Shown: piece by piece, positions 13,965 through 25,576 of the stretch
Numbering within the stretch: position 1 is the first letter of the stretch
Layout: the number at the start of each line of letters is the position of its first letter
Origin: Knoxdaviesia capensis
Taxonomy: Eukaryota; Ascomycota; Sordariomycetes; Microascales; Gondwanamycetaceae
Assembly (NCBI GenBank): GCA_001510575.1
Contig: LNGK01000003.1
Span: 2,991,732-3,055,731, forward strand
DNA: 64,000 nucleotides
Direction of reading: 5' to 3'
The notes under the pieces: model-generated
Told to the model about the DNA's origin: nothing
What the model saw: the letters and a program-made list of their open reading frames with translations, nothing else
Databases searched by the model: none
Position numbers and translations under genes: made by a program

Positions 13965-14778
13965 GTGTGTCTGACGTAGCACTCAACTAACAACTGGGTG
14001 AACTGGCCGGCTGTTAAACACGTAGGCACTGCATCTCGCCGCCCGCCATTGGTCGGTACCGGACCTGCACATGCAGCTAACGATGATAGCCAGCGAAAAA
14101 TTCGTTGTTTGTAAGGTCGTACTGCAGGAAAACACGTAAACCATTCGTCCACTACACAACTGTGGCAAGGGGACAGGGAAAAAGATTTTTTGAGATATGC
14201 CTCGGAGAAACTGGGACGGTGGGTGGTTGGGAAAGTTCGGTTGGTGTGCATCAAATTCACGGCCAATGCCAAACCCTAACCCTTATACACACAACCATCG
14301 TACAAACGGACTGCCCGCTCAATCATTGACCTTGGCAACCATCCACAAACGGTCTTATATTCAAGATTGAGCACGTATATGTATACCTGTACATGTAAAG
14401 ATGACAGAATTGAGAGGAGACACCAAACCCCCACCATGTACAACCTCCAAAACTTGACACCATGCCGACTTTGCACGTGTCTTGCAGCCAGAAAAAAAAA
14501 AGATTATGAGACCCAAAGAAAACGCCATCTCCAAGATATCAAAAATGTCAAACCAAGAAAGAAAAAGAAATAGGACCCTAAAACACAGAGGAGAAGAGAA
14601 GAGAAAGCAGAAGCCACTGTGGTCAACCACAGAGACGATGGTGATGGCTGGTCACACACCCCGAGACAGTGGGCGCAGATGGTGACGTCGTGGAGGAAGC
14701 CCACGCATATATGGTGGGGAACGCTGAACGACCAGAGTCCATCCGGACCGGGAAACAGAAAACACCAAAGGCTGGCGT
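11842..14778. other. Intergenic, no gene seen
   Basis: No supported gene. It contains a 14-bp palindrome GTACTGTACAGTAC (12338-12351), clustered CATATG/GCATAT motifs (12800-12850), a (CA)14 microsatellite (13933-13960) and an AAACCCTAACCC telomere-like tract (about 14271-14282). The ORFs of 60-155 codons here look random in composition. Confidence 0.55.
13933..13960. repeat. (CA)14 microsatellite
   Basis: Uninterrupted CA dinucleotide run in intergenic DNA. Confidence 0.95.
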
Positions 14779-15777
14779 CTAGATGTCGCAGAAGAAGTCG
14801 AAGTTCGCGTCGGAGCTGACCAGCGCAGAAGCCGGCTGCTCGAACGTCGTGATGGTCGCGGTTTTGACCGTGGACTTGCATTGATCTGTGAAGGGCGACG
14901 AGGGGACACTGTTAGCACGATGCACACTTTGCAGACAACCACACACACACACACACACACCCCTCTCGCTCTCCCCCAAACTCTCGAGGCGAGGTGAAAA
15001 CCAAGCCACCAGCCCCCCACGCCGGCCTCCACCCCGGACCGAACCGGAACTGACAAAAAGAAAAAAAAAACACTCACCATTCTGCTTATCGCACTCGCCG
15101 ACCGAGAAGCTCCCCGCCTTGCTGTTCGACAGATCGGCGCACTTGTTCTTCTGGTTATCGCACGACCGTTGCGCCGCGGTCGCGTAGTCGGGCTACACAT
15201 TCTCAGAAACCACCGGTCAGAGCCAGGAACACTGCAACGGACCACGCACCGTCCGAAGAGCCCAGACGTTGCGTGCCGCGCGGGCGGGCACGCGACGCGG
15301 AGTCCGCAAGAGGGGGCCGGAACTTACGAAGGTGTCGCCGTCGACCATGAACGGCCGTTCGGGGTTCTGCGAGTTTGTGATCTGGGAAAAAGTAACACAG
15401 CGGATTAGCTCCGAACACCAACAAAAACACCTCTGAGACGTCTCCTACACCGGACCATACGGCACTGCTCGCCACTCTCCCCGGGGGAACTACACCCCGC
15501 GGAAGACAGCACTCAACCGGCGCCGAATCGACAATTCTCTCTCTCTCTCTCTCTCTCTCGCAGGGACTCAGAAGAGGATTTTTCATACCGCCGACGCCGA
15601 CGCACCGCCCAACGCGCCCTGGAACACCTGCAGATTGACCGGCGACGCCTGCCGCGGCAGGAGAGCCAGCTTCCAGCCGTTGTTCAGCTCCTCGGAGATC
15701 TCGACCGCCGTGGCCGCGCCGCCCATCAGCGCCAGCACGACGGCGGCCACCAGGGTTGTATACCGAGCGTGATGCAT
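14779..15777 (-). CDS. Small secreted protein, four exons, four cysteines after the signal peptide
   Basis: Exons 15777-15589, 15381-15328, 15192-15078 and 14885-14779 join to a 154-residue protein. Each of the three introns has a GTATGA, GTAAGT or GTGAGT donor and a CAG or TAG acceptor, and the frame is kept throughout. Residues 1 to about 24 are a signal peptide (LVAAVVLALMGGAATA). The middle carries NPERPFMVDGDTF, then RSCDNQKNKCADLSN and GECDKQNDQCK, giving four cysteines in two pairs, and the chain ends FDFFCDI with a fifth cysteine. I recall this layout (RPF.V.GDTF, then CDNQ.N.CA, then a C-terminal FDFFC) from many short secreted ascomycete proteins of unknown function, and cannot confirm it here. 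Two microsatellites lie inside introns 1 and 3. It is likely exported. An effector or cell-wall role is speculation. Confidence 0.85.
14940..14961. repeat. (CA)n microsatellite inside intron 3 of the small secreted protein gene
   Basis: About 11 CA units within intron 14886-15077, on the plus strand. Confidence 0.9.
15536..15559. repeat. (CT)12 microsatellite inside intron 1 of the small secreted protein gene
   Basis: CT run on the plus strand (GA on the coding strand), within intron 15382-15588 and about 30 bases from its donor. Confidence 0.9.
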
Positions 15778-17320
15778 TGTTCTTTCGGTACTCGGCTCGT
15801 ACGGAGAGGATGGGTCGTGAGTGTCGGTCGGGTGAGACGGGCGAGAGGGACTGGAAAAGATCAAGGTTCGAACAAGCGATGTGAAAAAAGAAACGATAGA
15901 GAATATAACCTTCTTAAAAGATAAGATACCCAGGACTTCTAGAAGATAAAATAAAATGTGCATCCAGTGCTATGAGGACAAAAAACACCAGAAGATAAGG
16001 AGAAGAGAGAAAAAACGCTGGAAGGTCTAGGTATTGAGTGCCTGTGGGAGAGGAGGGTGAAATCTGAAACGCACGATCTCCGAATCTGAGGGAGGGGGCT
16101 TCAGCGCCGCCAACTCGTTTATTTTTTTGCCCACGCTTAACGTTATCTGGATGGGCCGAAACTGGGGTGAGACGGCTGAATAAAACTCTTTCTGGTCTCT
16201 TTTTACGCATTGTTCTCTTGAAAGAACTGTAAAAATCAGGGTGAATTCGTAGAATATGCCAATTCGCGTTTGTACGCAAGTTTTGCGGTGTTGGGTGGTC
16301 TAAGCATAGGCCCTGTCACTCCCCCACGATTTACAAGTGAGTACAGTACACACGGAGAATTTGGAGGATTTTCGAACTACTTGCCTTTTATGAAACTGTT
16401 TCCTCTTGTCAAGATGTTGCTTTCTCGATCTTGCCGGTTCTTCGTGGATCTTGCACTACTCCTGCGGCCCGTCACGAATGATCATAGGCCGCCGACACAC
16501 CAAAACCTTCATATCAGGGGACCTACACCCAAAAAAACCACATAAACGGCAGTCACACACACGCTTTGCTAAGAAGAATGTAAAGGGGAACACCGGTTAC
16601 GGCTGTGATTATTGCACGGGGACCTATCTCAATCTCAAGAGTGCCTGCAGCCCGTTACAAGAAGAGAGACCGGACGCTCCACATGCCACACCCCAAAGAT
16701 GAAGAGAGAGATTAAAACAAGAAGGGAAAGCAGTAGAAAATGCGATTCCCAGAGAACTCCAGAGCAGTAAGAAAGAATAGGGGGAGATACAGAGACAAAA
16801 TAAAGAGAACAGAAGAAAAGAGACTTTAAATGCAATTAGAATATTCTAGATGAGTCCTAAACCCGAATGAACAACCAAAAAAGAGAAACAGCAAAAAAAA
16901 AGAGGAAAAAAGACAGGTACAGAAATGGGACGAAGTGGACGATGCTTGCAAAATGAATGGCTATGTTGATGGAATATCCGGCGTTTGCAGAGTTCGGGTG
17001 TCGAAGCTGGCCGCGGGGATATCAGAACAAATGAAAAAAAAGGAGAGTAAGGCTTTGGTGGTCATGACAAATTTGGAAATCTAGATTCATTTAGGTGAAG
17101 GGAAATTAGAATCGAAGCCCAGGGATACGCTGGGCTTCTGCTTGAATATAAAAATTGATATATCCGGGGATGGTGATATTTTTCCAATATGAAGCGCGAG
17201 AAAAAAAAAAAAAGGGATATCAGATCGACTCTGGCCAACAGCAGAATCAACCACAACGAAACAAGCAGCACAAACGCAGAAAATCGAATATAGACGATGT
17301 CGGTCGTACAGGCACACAGC
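15778..17320. other. Intergenic: promoter side of the secreted protein gene, 3' flank of the sensor gene
   Basis: No supported gene. A TACAGTAC motif sits at 16342-16349. The stretch 16690-17060 is A-rich on the plus strand. Short ORFs here have no coding character. Confidence 0.55.
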
Positions 17321-18091
17321 TTAGAAGTTCGATGACGCGTTGACATTGCTGGGAGCATGGTAGGTCTCGAGGGTCTGCTGGAACGGGTTGCGGCTGGACA
17401 CGCTGCCGGGCTCGGACATGTCCTTGTAGCCGGTCGACGAGTGCACCAGGTTGTCGTTCTCCTCCTGCTGGCGCTTGCGGCCCCAGATGCGCCAGCCAAC
17501 GAACGCCATGGCGCCGAGCACGATGGCGCCGCCGACACCGACCACCACGCCGATGACAATGTTGCGGGTCTCGTCCGACATGCCCGACGGGCTGTTGGAG
17601 CTGGGCGACGACAGGCCGGGGCTGCGCGTGGTGGGGATCTCGGTCGTGAACGACGACGGGTTGCCCTGCGAGTCGGTGGTGGTGAACACGGTGGTCTTGG
17701 TCTCCACGGTCGGCTCGTCGGTCGGGCTCGGCGGCTCGGTGGTCTTCTCGGTCTCGGGCGACGTGGTCGAGGCCGAAGACGGGGATGTGGTCGTCGACGA
17801 CGGGGACGACGACGGCGAAGTGGTGGAAGTTGTGGTGGGGGCGGTTGTCGGCGTGGTTGTGGGCGTGGTCGGGGCTGTGGTTGACGTTGAAGACGGCGAC
17901 GAGCTGGGGGTGGTCTCGGGCGTCACGGTGGGAGACGCCGACGGCGTCGTCGAGGACTCATCCGACCCGGACACTTGCCTCCGCATCACGGCGCCATTGG
18001 GGATGCGGTTCTCCAGCTCAATCCACGCCTGGGCCACCGACGCGGCAGCCAGGGCCACGACGAGGCGGTTCAAGATCCGCTTAGGGTACAT
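17321..18091 (-). CDS. Mid2-like single-pass cell-surface protein with Ser/Thr-rich stalk
   Basis: A single exon encodes 256 residues. Residues 1-22 form a signal peptide (LVVALAAASVAQA). Residues 44-170 are an extracellular stalk made almost wholly of Ser, Thr and Pro, an obvious target for O-mannosylation. Residues about 177-201 (NIVIGVVVGVGGAIVLGAMAFVGW) form one membrane helix, followed by a basic stop-transfer RIWGRKR and a 55-residue cytoplasmic tail ending NPFQQTLETYHAPSNVNASSNF. This is the plan of fungal Mid2/Wsc cell-wall stress sensors, which feed the Rho1-PKC cell-integrity pathway. No Cys-rich WSC domain is present, so Mid2-like fits better than Wsc. Assignment is by architecture, since stalks of this kind are not conserved in sequence. 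Long open frames on the opposite strand arise from base composition. Confidence 0.85.
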   Translation of the reverse strand: MYPKRILNRLVVALAAASVAQAWIELENRIPNGAVMRRQVSGSDESSTTPSASPTVTPETTPSSSPSSTSTTAPTTPTTTPTTAPTTTSTTSPSSSPSSTTTSPSSASTTSPETEKTTEPPSPTDEPTVETKTTVFTTTDSQGNPSSFTTEIPTTRSPGLSSPSSNSPSGMSDETRNIVIGVVVGVGGAIVLGAMAFVGWRIWGRKRQQEENDNLVHSSTGYKDMSEPGSVSSRNPFQQTLETYHAPSNVNASSNF

Positions 18092-21000
18092 GCTGGAGAG
18101 TGTAGAAGCTCGTCAAGAACGATTTGATCGTCACTGTATAAAGATCCCTCCAAAGTGATGCTGTTGGAGACGGCGGCCAATCGAGGCAAGACAGAACCAG
18201 AAGCGAAGGTGTTCAGATGCTCCAAGCCTGTTTGGGAAGTGCTATCGTTGATAAGGGGTCCGTGGAGAGGGTTACAGCAAAAGGAGAGCTGAACGAAAGA
18301 TGTGAAAGGTTTAAAAAGTAACGAGTGGCGAGAAGATGGAAAAAAAGAAGATATAGAGAAGGGAGATGAGAAACGAGAGGATTGAAGAAGAAGGTTGAGT
18401 AAAACGAAAGGAAGCGAGAGAGAAATAAGAAAAGAAACACAAATACAACTATAAAATGCGTATTAATGTCGGTGGTAGGGACAACCAACGCAAAAAAGAA
18501 GGAAATATGGAAGGAGAAAGAGGCGGGAAGAAGAAAAGGTGGGAAGGAGAAGAAGGAATGAAGATGACGGTAGCTTTGAAGGCGAAAAAGACATCTGTGC
18601 CAGAAAAACCCCCGTAAAGGGCAGCGATCCCGGGCTGAAGAAAAAGTAGTGGAGCTGGCAGAATGGGAAAAGGAGACTTGGGAGAGTCCTTGAGGCGACT
18701 TGGTCAGAGGGTTCACCAGACCATGGCAGAAGTAGTCTGGATGTATCCTTTACGCGACGTTTACCGGGGTAGATACACGGCCTGTACGTGGCGAGTGTGG
18801 AATGGCCAGGTACCGCACGGGCGTGGCCAGATGTACCTCGTATTAAGGGAGTATGATCTTATGCAGTGTGCTTGCAGCGCCTCTTGTTCTCAGCAAAGAA
18901 GCCTTTAAGAGCCGACGATATGTTGCTCTCCAGCAAGCATCATGGGGTTGGTATTTCGATTTTGATCTTGGGAGAGAGAGATACGGCGAAGGGACCATGT
19001 TTCTGTGCATACCATGTTTTGTAGTTTGGAGTGTATATGGAGCTTGCTAGCAAGAGCTAAGAGAGGTCGCGAGGCAGCCGGCGGGGTTTTGTTTACTTGC
19101 TCAGTGGCGGTTAAAATCTTTTTTTTCTCCCTCTTCTTCGGGGCCGATCCCATCTATCTCTAATTCCCGTGAACAAAACCTGTTTCATGTACGGTTGCAG
19201 GCTCTTGGTCCAGAGATGTGCCGTGGACTGTGGTTGGCTGACGGCACGGCCTTTTATCAAAAGGGAGGGGTTGGAGCCCTTTTCGCGCTGTCCGATGTGC
19301 GAATAGCAGAGGGAAGCGATGCAATAGTGCTTGTTGACGGACACGCTCGCAGATATATGCCAATACTGGATCCCTTTAACGTGTTGATGGGGTTCCTTGA
19401 AGTCTATATGCAGCTCAGTAAACAGACGATATGCGGGTGTGGGCCGTGATACGAGATGCGGTGAGAGGCACAAGTCCCAGGCATAGCCACAATGACAAAC
19501 AGGAAACCCCGTCCCTGAAGATGTGCTGTGCGGAATTCGTTCACTGTTCTGACTCTACGAGTCTCTCGACGGCCGTCATACCGGCTTCATGGTGGGCTGG
19601 TTCCTGACTGACCTGCCGACGACGAACGCCGCTTAGGCCGATGCGACGCAGGGCCAAAGCTTCCTGTGTGCATGTAGTATTTTCTTGGACATGCACGTAT
19701 ATCGACACAAGGGGCTCACTTTAATCGGAGCATCTGAACTCCTCGGGTTTCATTCACGGCCTCGCAGACTCAGACACACAAGCAAGAAACCCACCGACCC
19801 TGAATCATCACCGCCCATCTCGCTTGTACCACCAAAAAGTGTCTTTTGTTCCTGCATTTGTGCTTCAGGACTTTCCTTTCCCAGTTCAGTCAGGGCTTGC
19901 CTATAGGAAATCCTCCCCATCTTCTATTAAAAGGGGCATGCCGCCCTATTGTTCTTGTCCATGCACGGAAGAGACCCCTGGCTAATGCAGTGTCTGCTTT
20001 GGAAGCGTTAGTTGCATGTGTAGCGCCACCGATTGTTATTTTATTTTTATTTACAACAAAAATAGTCGCACGGAGAATGGGATGAATCCCGCGAAAAACC
20101 TCATACAGGTGTTGACTGTGCCACTAACATCAAACAATCGGGGGCAAACGCCACGGTTTTGTTGGGTAGGATCTGGTTTGGAGGCGAGAGAGCCCAACCG
20201 CGCGTGGCACAGTAACCCTTAACTTAAGGGTTGGCTGGGGTTGGGCAACGGCAGCTGGAGACCGCCGGTCGGTGAAACGAAAGAGGCAAACGGGGTGTTG
20301 TATATCGATCAGTATGGTTGAACTTTGGGATTCAGGATGGCGGCTAGTGGTATTTAAAGGACCGTAATATGCACCTCTGTAACTCGAATGCAGGTTGCCG
20401 CCAACAGAGACTGACTGCATGGGCGTCAAACGTGTATATTTAGGATCTCACTGGAGTGTCCAAATTCGCTGGAGGATACCTGGTTCCAAACCGCGTTCTC
20501 ATGGCGACTTGATCTACCGAAATGTCTTCATGCACCAGAATGCAGTTGGCCGCATATGTCTATCGTGAGTCTACGGCTGATTCCCCCCCGAACATCTGTT
20601 GAGGCTGTGGACCGTCCGCTTGTATCACCTCCACGGTCTAGACCACCCTCCAGCGCCCCATCATCCGAGAGTCAGAGAGATTGCCCGTCCAAGATGGGCC
20701 GTTGAAAGCACTCCTGAGAAGCGAGCCACAAATAGAGCACAAATATAGGCTTTAGACTCTGTGGATTCACTCAGTTCTTAGCCTGGAGATCCCTGGCCGG
20801 TGAGCTGGTTGACTAGAAAGTCAAGGTGTTAGCGAGGCGCTCAATGTTACTGTGGTGTGTGTTCCCCGTGAGTCGGGTCGGTTCGAAACGTTAGGACGAT
20901 ACCAGGCTGCGGTATACTTGACGTGCATGTGTAGTGAGGGCTGGATGACGACGAGATGCCATCACCTCGCTGGGATCTGCACCTGAGAGAAGCTGGATGG

Positions 21001-23412
21001 TAAGTGATGGCTCAAGCAAGCTACCACCCCGACTCTCAACCCGTTCCCGACGCAATGGATCGCTAGGAAACCAGGGTTCCAGGGCTCACATCCTTTCTCT
21101 ACTTTTGGCTGATCTTTTCCCACACTTCCAGCCTTCATGTTCTGGCTTGGCCCAGACTGGAAACCTTTAACAACGCCATCACGGCCCACAGAGAACGAGG
21201 ATGCCGGCTCCGAAGAAATGTTCACCCCCCCTCTTTGTTTTTCCCCCATATTTTCTTTCATTTTTGCCCCGTCTTCACCAGACAGCTGGTCGGATCGACA
21301 CGGTTCAGTCCGTACACGATCCCATGTACTAATATTTCTCTGCATTTTCCACGAGAGGAAAGGGGGATGGATGCAGCTGAACAACCCGGAAAAAGAGCGG
21401 CGCCAAAGCCATCAGTCCCAGCATGAACACAATCCCCCCTATCACCCATATCTGCGTGTTGATGTGTTGATCCATCACGATGCTGGTATTCCTCTAAAAA
21501 GAACCAGAAAATATTCGTGAAATGCGCTGCACTAGACAAGAAAACCCCAACACGACAAAAAAAAAAAAAACACGCAGGTCCCCAGCCAATATAAGATCGA
21601 AATCGCTAGCTTGGGTTTAGTCTCAGGCACAAGATTCGAATCTTTTCTCCGGATTGGGCCTGGAACCAGTCCCATCCCACAGCGCTGGGAAAGAGGGGAG
21701 AGGAAAAAGGAACGCAGAAAAAAAAACCCCCGTCTGAAATGGAAGAGAAGACGGTGAACGGGGGCGGAGTGAGGGCATCGTCTCCTTGGAACTGGTGTAT
21801 TCCCTACGATGCTCAATTAGGACACATTTTCGGCGTGGCTGTATGCGGGCTCGACGACCTCGGGTACCTCCTGGGACTAGTCGTGATCGATACATGATAT
21901 CCGGGGATTGACGCTGGATGTATTTCGTTTTTTCTCTCTAGACACGCGGAATGTATACCTGTTACCACTGTCTGCCTCTTAATAGCTGCTGTCCTCGCTT
22001 GTGCAGCCGATCTGCTAGGACGGGCATTATCACGTTCTGTCCGCAATTTTGCTTCCGGGTTGGGAGATGGTAAGTGTGGCTTACACTGGCTGTGATCGGG
22101 AGTGATCAATGGCGAAGTTGTACGTCGTCTGGCCCAGATGGGAATGTGGTGGGATGGTTCTGGACCGTAGTATTTCCAGAGTGCAACCGCCCGTCGATCC
22201 GTCGATCAGATTGTGTTCAGGCCGAAAGAGCAGCCGACATTCTACAAAGACAGTCCTGGTCCATGTACTGAAGCTTTAGCGTAAGCTTTTCTGGCATTCG
22301 GGGATTGGGCGGATCCACCAAGCTGAGAGAGACAAGTGCCCGTGTTCGGGGATGGGCGGGATCTCTCAAGAGTCTGTATTATTACTCTCGTGGTCTCTCT
22401 CTCTCTCCGCGTCGGTTAGGCTCCCCTGCGAGCTGGACTTCTCCCGATTTGAACATTGGGATACATAGTGTACACCCTGAGCCGTCAGGCAGAGGGCAGA
22501 GAACTCCGTAGTAGCCAACCGTCGATCGTGGCCGGGGAGGGGCACACGCAGCGTCACCATCACGCACACACACCCGGACAAGCCCACAGAAACCCGTGGA
22601 CACTCCGCAATATCGGGAGTAGTTCCTTTTGCCGCTGCTCCAAAAAGGACATCCCGGACTATTTGCTTGGCTCGATCTCCTTCCCTGGTGTTCTATCTTG
22701 ATACTCACTCTCACTAACCGTGCTCAGCTTGGGCACGATGCTGACGAACGTCCAATATATCTCGTCTGCTCGCCTATGGATATGCACGTCCCGATGATTT
22801 ACTGATGCAGGTATGTACTTATTGGCACAAAATGCTGACCCCAGGTGCCTCCTGCTGATATGCCCCCGTGTTGACCACTTCTCGCGTCCCGAGATGGGCC
22901 GGGGAGGAGTGGTTTGGCTTTGTTGATAGAGCCTGCCTGGGAGGGCGTGTAGTTCAACTAGGATGGGAAACAGGAGACACAACCGGAATAAGTTCGCGTA
23001 GACAGACTATCGTGAGTTAGACCAGTTGCCGCCTCACGGCTTAGAGCACATATGAAGTGCCCTCGCCCGCCCGGTCTGGAACTCAAGTCTTCTTCTCTCT
23101 TCCTTTTTCTCCAGGCCTTCTCCTGCCCACGTCCCTTTGCCTGGTTGTCTGGCACCCTTTCCGTTATTTAATCCAGGGACACGCAGACGAACGGGCCTCC
23201 ATTTATTTTGTCCTTCGTTTCTCTTTCTGTCCTGTGTGGTTGATACCGAGCTTCTCTATCACTACTGTCCAGTCGTTCTTTTTCTTGATATTCATTCCCC
23301 TCGTTCAACCCACTCATTTCACCACTGTGATATCCCCCTTCCTGTTTTTTTCGTGCTTAATTTTCATTCTCCCCCTCTTCTGGCTCGACCCTTTTCCTGC
23401 CCAGCGCCAACC
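18092..23412. other. 5.3-kb gene desert
   Basis: No supported gene. The first 600 bases are A/G-rich on the plus strand (CT-rich on the sensor gene's strand) and are probably its promoter and leader. The rest is mixed-composition DNA whose ORFs are all under 141 codons and have no recognisable motifs. A CT-rich stretch at 23060-23400 lies just before the pseudogene's ATG and may be its relic promoter. Confidence 0.5.
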
Positions 23413-25576
23413 ATGCGTCAACCCCACTGGGCCAGCTTGACCCCCCTTCTCTCGGTCAGCGCCACCGTGACCCCCGTGACCACCGTGACCCAGCTTCCCT
23501 GCGGCGGATGTGCGAACGGCACTATTGTCCTATCCTCCGGCATTCCGGTGTCCTAGTCTGATGATGTCACGTTGATAATGTGGCGAAGGCGGCTATTCTT
23601 ACCAAGTTATCTGTACCGCCAACATTCCGGAGTTCGACGGAATCTATGCGGCTGAGAGCCTGGCAGTTTGCCTTGGACGGTGTGACATTGCTGAGAGCTG
23701 TGCCGGAGTTCTGTTCACGGATGCCTGTTGCAATGTCTTCATCCAAATAACTGCCAGTAACCTCTCCGGGAGAGAACATCGTGGCCGTTCCGTACACTAC
23801 ACCCGCCAATGTTGACCTTGACGATGAGCTTGAGGTGGTGCTAGTGCTGGAGGACCAGAGCCTGGAACCCGCCGCCTGTGGTGGGTTGACGGACGGTGCG
23901 GTGCTCACGTCCGTCTACGTTTTGGGCTGCCCGGATGGCTCGTCGATGGTTATCACTGAACGGCGGTAAATCTTACCAGGTTGTCTGTGCCTCCGAAGCT
24001 CCACACCCTCAGGTGATTGGTCCCGTTTCAAGCTTGGAGAGCTGTCTTGGATATCGCGACCGGTTTTAGTGCGGCACCGCGTCGTACACAGTGATGGTTG
24101 GTACCGATACATTGAAGAGCTGTGCGCTTCCCGTGCTGGTGAAATCGCCAGGCTCGTGCCATACACTCCCCCCACCACAACCCACCCCGAACCCGAGCCC
24201 GAGCCGAAGGTGGAGCCGGAGCCCCTCACCTGCCCAGAGAGCAACGGAGCCTAGTACACCGTGATCTGCGTCCAGGACTACTCGGGCGGCGACATGGCCG
24301 CCGAGCACGCCGGCACCTTTGAGGAGTGCATTGAGAAGTACGCTGGCAGCGATGACGTGGCGTACGCCGGCAACCAATGCTACCTGGAGAATGTACTGAA
24401 CACGCTCAGTCCTGTTGGCCATCTGGACTGCCGTCAAGGCCGATGCTCCGGTGGAAGAGCCTGAAGTTCCTGAAGAGCCGGAGCAGCCGGAGGAGCCCGA
24501 ACAGCCCGAAGAACCGGAAGAGCCCGAGGTGCCGGAAGAGCCGACCACTCCCAAAGCCCCCACCTGCGCGTGGAATGAGCATGGATCTACCAACAGCGAT
24601 TTCAGTAGTGGCAGACAGGGTTGGTCAGTCATCCTGCCCTCTGCCTGAAGTGGCCAACCTGGGCGGCTTCCTGTCCTACCTTCCAATGTTGGGGGTAGCG
24701 GCACATACGAGTCCGCGGTATCCTAAAAGGTCCGGATGTGCGAAGGTGTTCCCTCTCTGCTCAAACTCGACATCGCCGCATATCCACTCTGCGCTTGGGA
24801 AGTCAGTCTTGGAGAGGGAGTCACTCGTATCTCCCGAGCTTCGGACGTGACTATTTCGGGGTGGAGCTCGCAGGCCGTCCGGTTCCCAGCGATACAGTAC
24901 AGACAGTACGGGGCCGTGCTCCAGGATAATAGAAGCCTACAGGTACCGTTCTAGTTCATCGCCATCTGTTCTTCTTACGTCAACCTTAGCCTCCGTCAGG
25001 CTTCTTTATATCCGGAGTCTCTCGATCCTCTCCCAGTCCCCACACCGCTGCTTGCAACTGTAGTCCCTACGTGTGCTGCGCCGTCACCTTTCCAGAATGG
25101 AGACTTCTCTCAACGGGGCGCATTGTGGACTGTTACCCCAGACGCAAGCAGTGCTTCTGCCTCATTTGTGAATGGCGCTGTCCAGGTTTCGATGCCGGCC
25201 TGCCCCACAGGACAGATCTCCGGCCTCTCCTAGTCGATTGAGATTTGTCTAGATATGACATACGACATCTCGGTCAAAGTGGCCATGTCACTACCTGGAG
25301 TTGGATGCGACTGGCTTTTCTTTCACTAGGTCTGTGGAAATTGCCAGCCGGAAGGTTTTCATGTCCACACCGGACGGCATCCTACGAGGTGTATACTCAG
25401 CGGGAGCCTAGAGCGATGCAGGATATCTGACGGTTGCTGGGTCGACTATGAAGGGGTACTTCCGTCTTCAGGTCAATTGTCTCAGCAGCTCAAATAGCTA
25501 TGCTTTCGTCATTGACGACTTCTCCGCAGTTCCGACATCTTACAGCCTGCTATATCCGCAGTGGACTCTACTATGA
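23413..25576 (+). pseudogene. Decayed secreted protein gene: PAN/Apple-like units, Pro-Glu linkers, galactose-binding-like C-terminus
   Basis: It starts at ATG 23413 with a possible leader and a CGGCANGTIVLSSG segment. Three related units follow. Unit 1 has SYQVICTANIPEFDG...AVCLGRCDIAESCAG (frame from 23591). Unit 2 has SYQVVCASEAP...LESCLGYRDRF (from about 23965). Unit 3 has YTVICVQDYSGGDM...FEECIEKYAG...QCYLENVL (from 24255). These resemble PAN/Apple-type domains of secreted fungal proteins. Acidic Pro-Glu linkers lie at about 24182-24230 and 24451-24543. Near the end NGDFSQRGALWTV (about 25090) and FVIDDFSAVP look like a galactose-binding-like carbohydrate-binding fold. The reading frame changes several times without splice signals (for example near 23560-23590, 23775, 23960 and 24417). 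TAG stops fall at 23554, 24067, 24252, 24952 and 25231, each between otherwise readable residues and each explainable as CAG to TAG. No product is expected. Confidence 0.85.
24451..24543 (+). repeat. Pro-Glu-rich linker coding repeat in the pseudogene
   Basis: Tandem GAGCCGGAG/GAACAGCCC-type triplets encode repeats of PEEPEQ/PEEPEV. It is a degenerate trinucleotide-based repeat, the kind that expands and contracts. Confidence 0.8.

Noticed and set aside
18213..18716. 167-codon Ser/Phe-rich ORF upstream of the Mid2-like gene
   Set aside because: It is the CT-rich promoter/leader read as Ser/Phe/Leu codons, not a protein.
22310..22370. CTGAGA element reminiscent of a thiamine (TPP) riboswitch
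   Set aside because: The second conserved segment (TGAACCTGAT-like) and the closing stem are absent, and no thiamine gene follows.
23137..23556. 139-codon ORF extending upstream of the pseudogene ATG
   Set aside because: The upstream part is CT-rich promoter-like sequence; the protein-like part begins at 23413.
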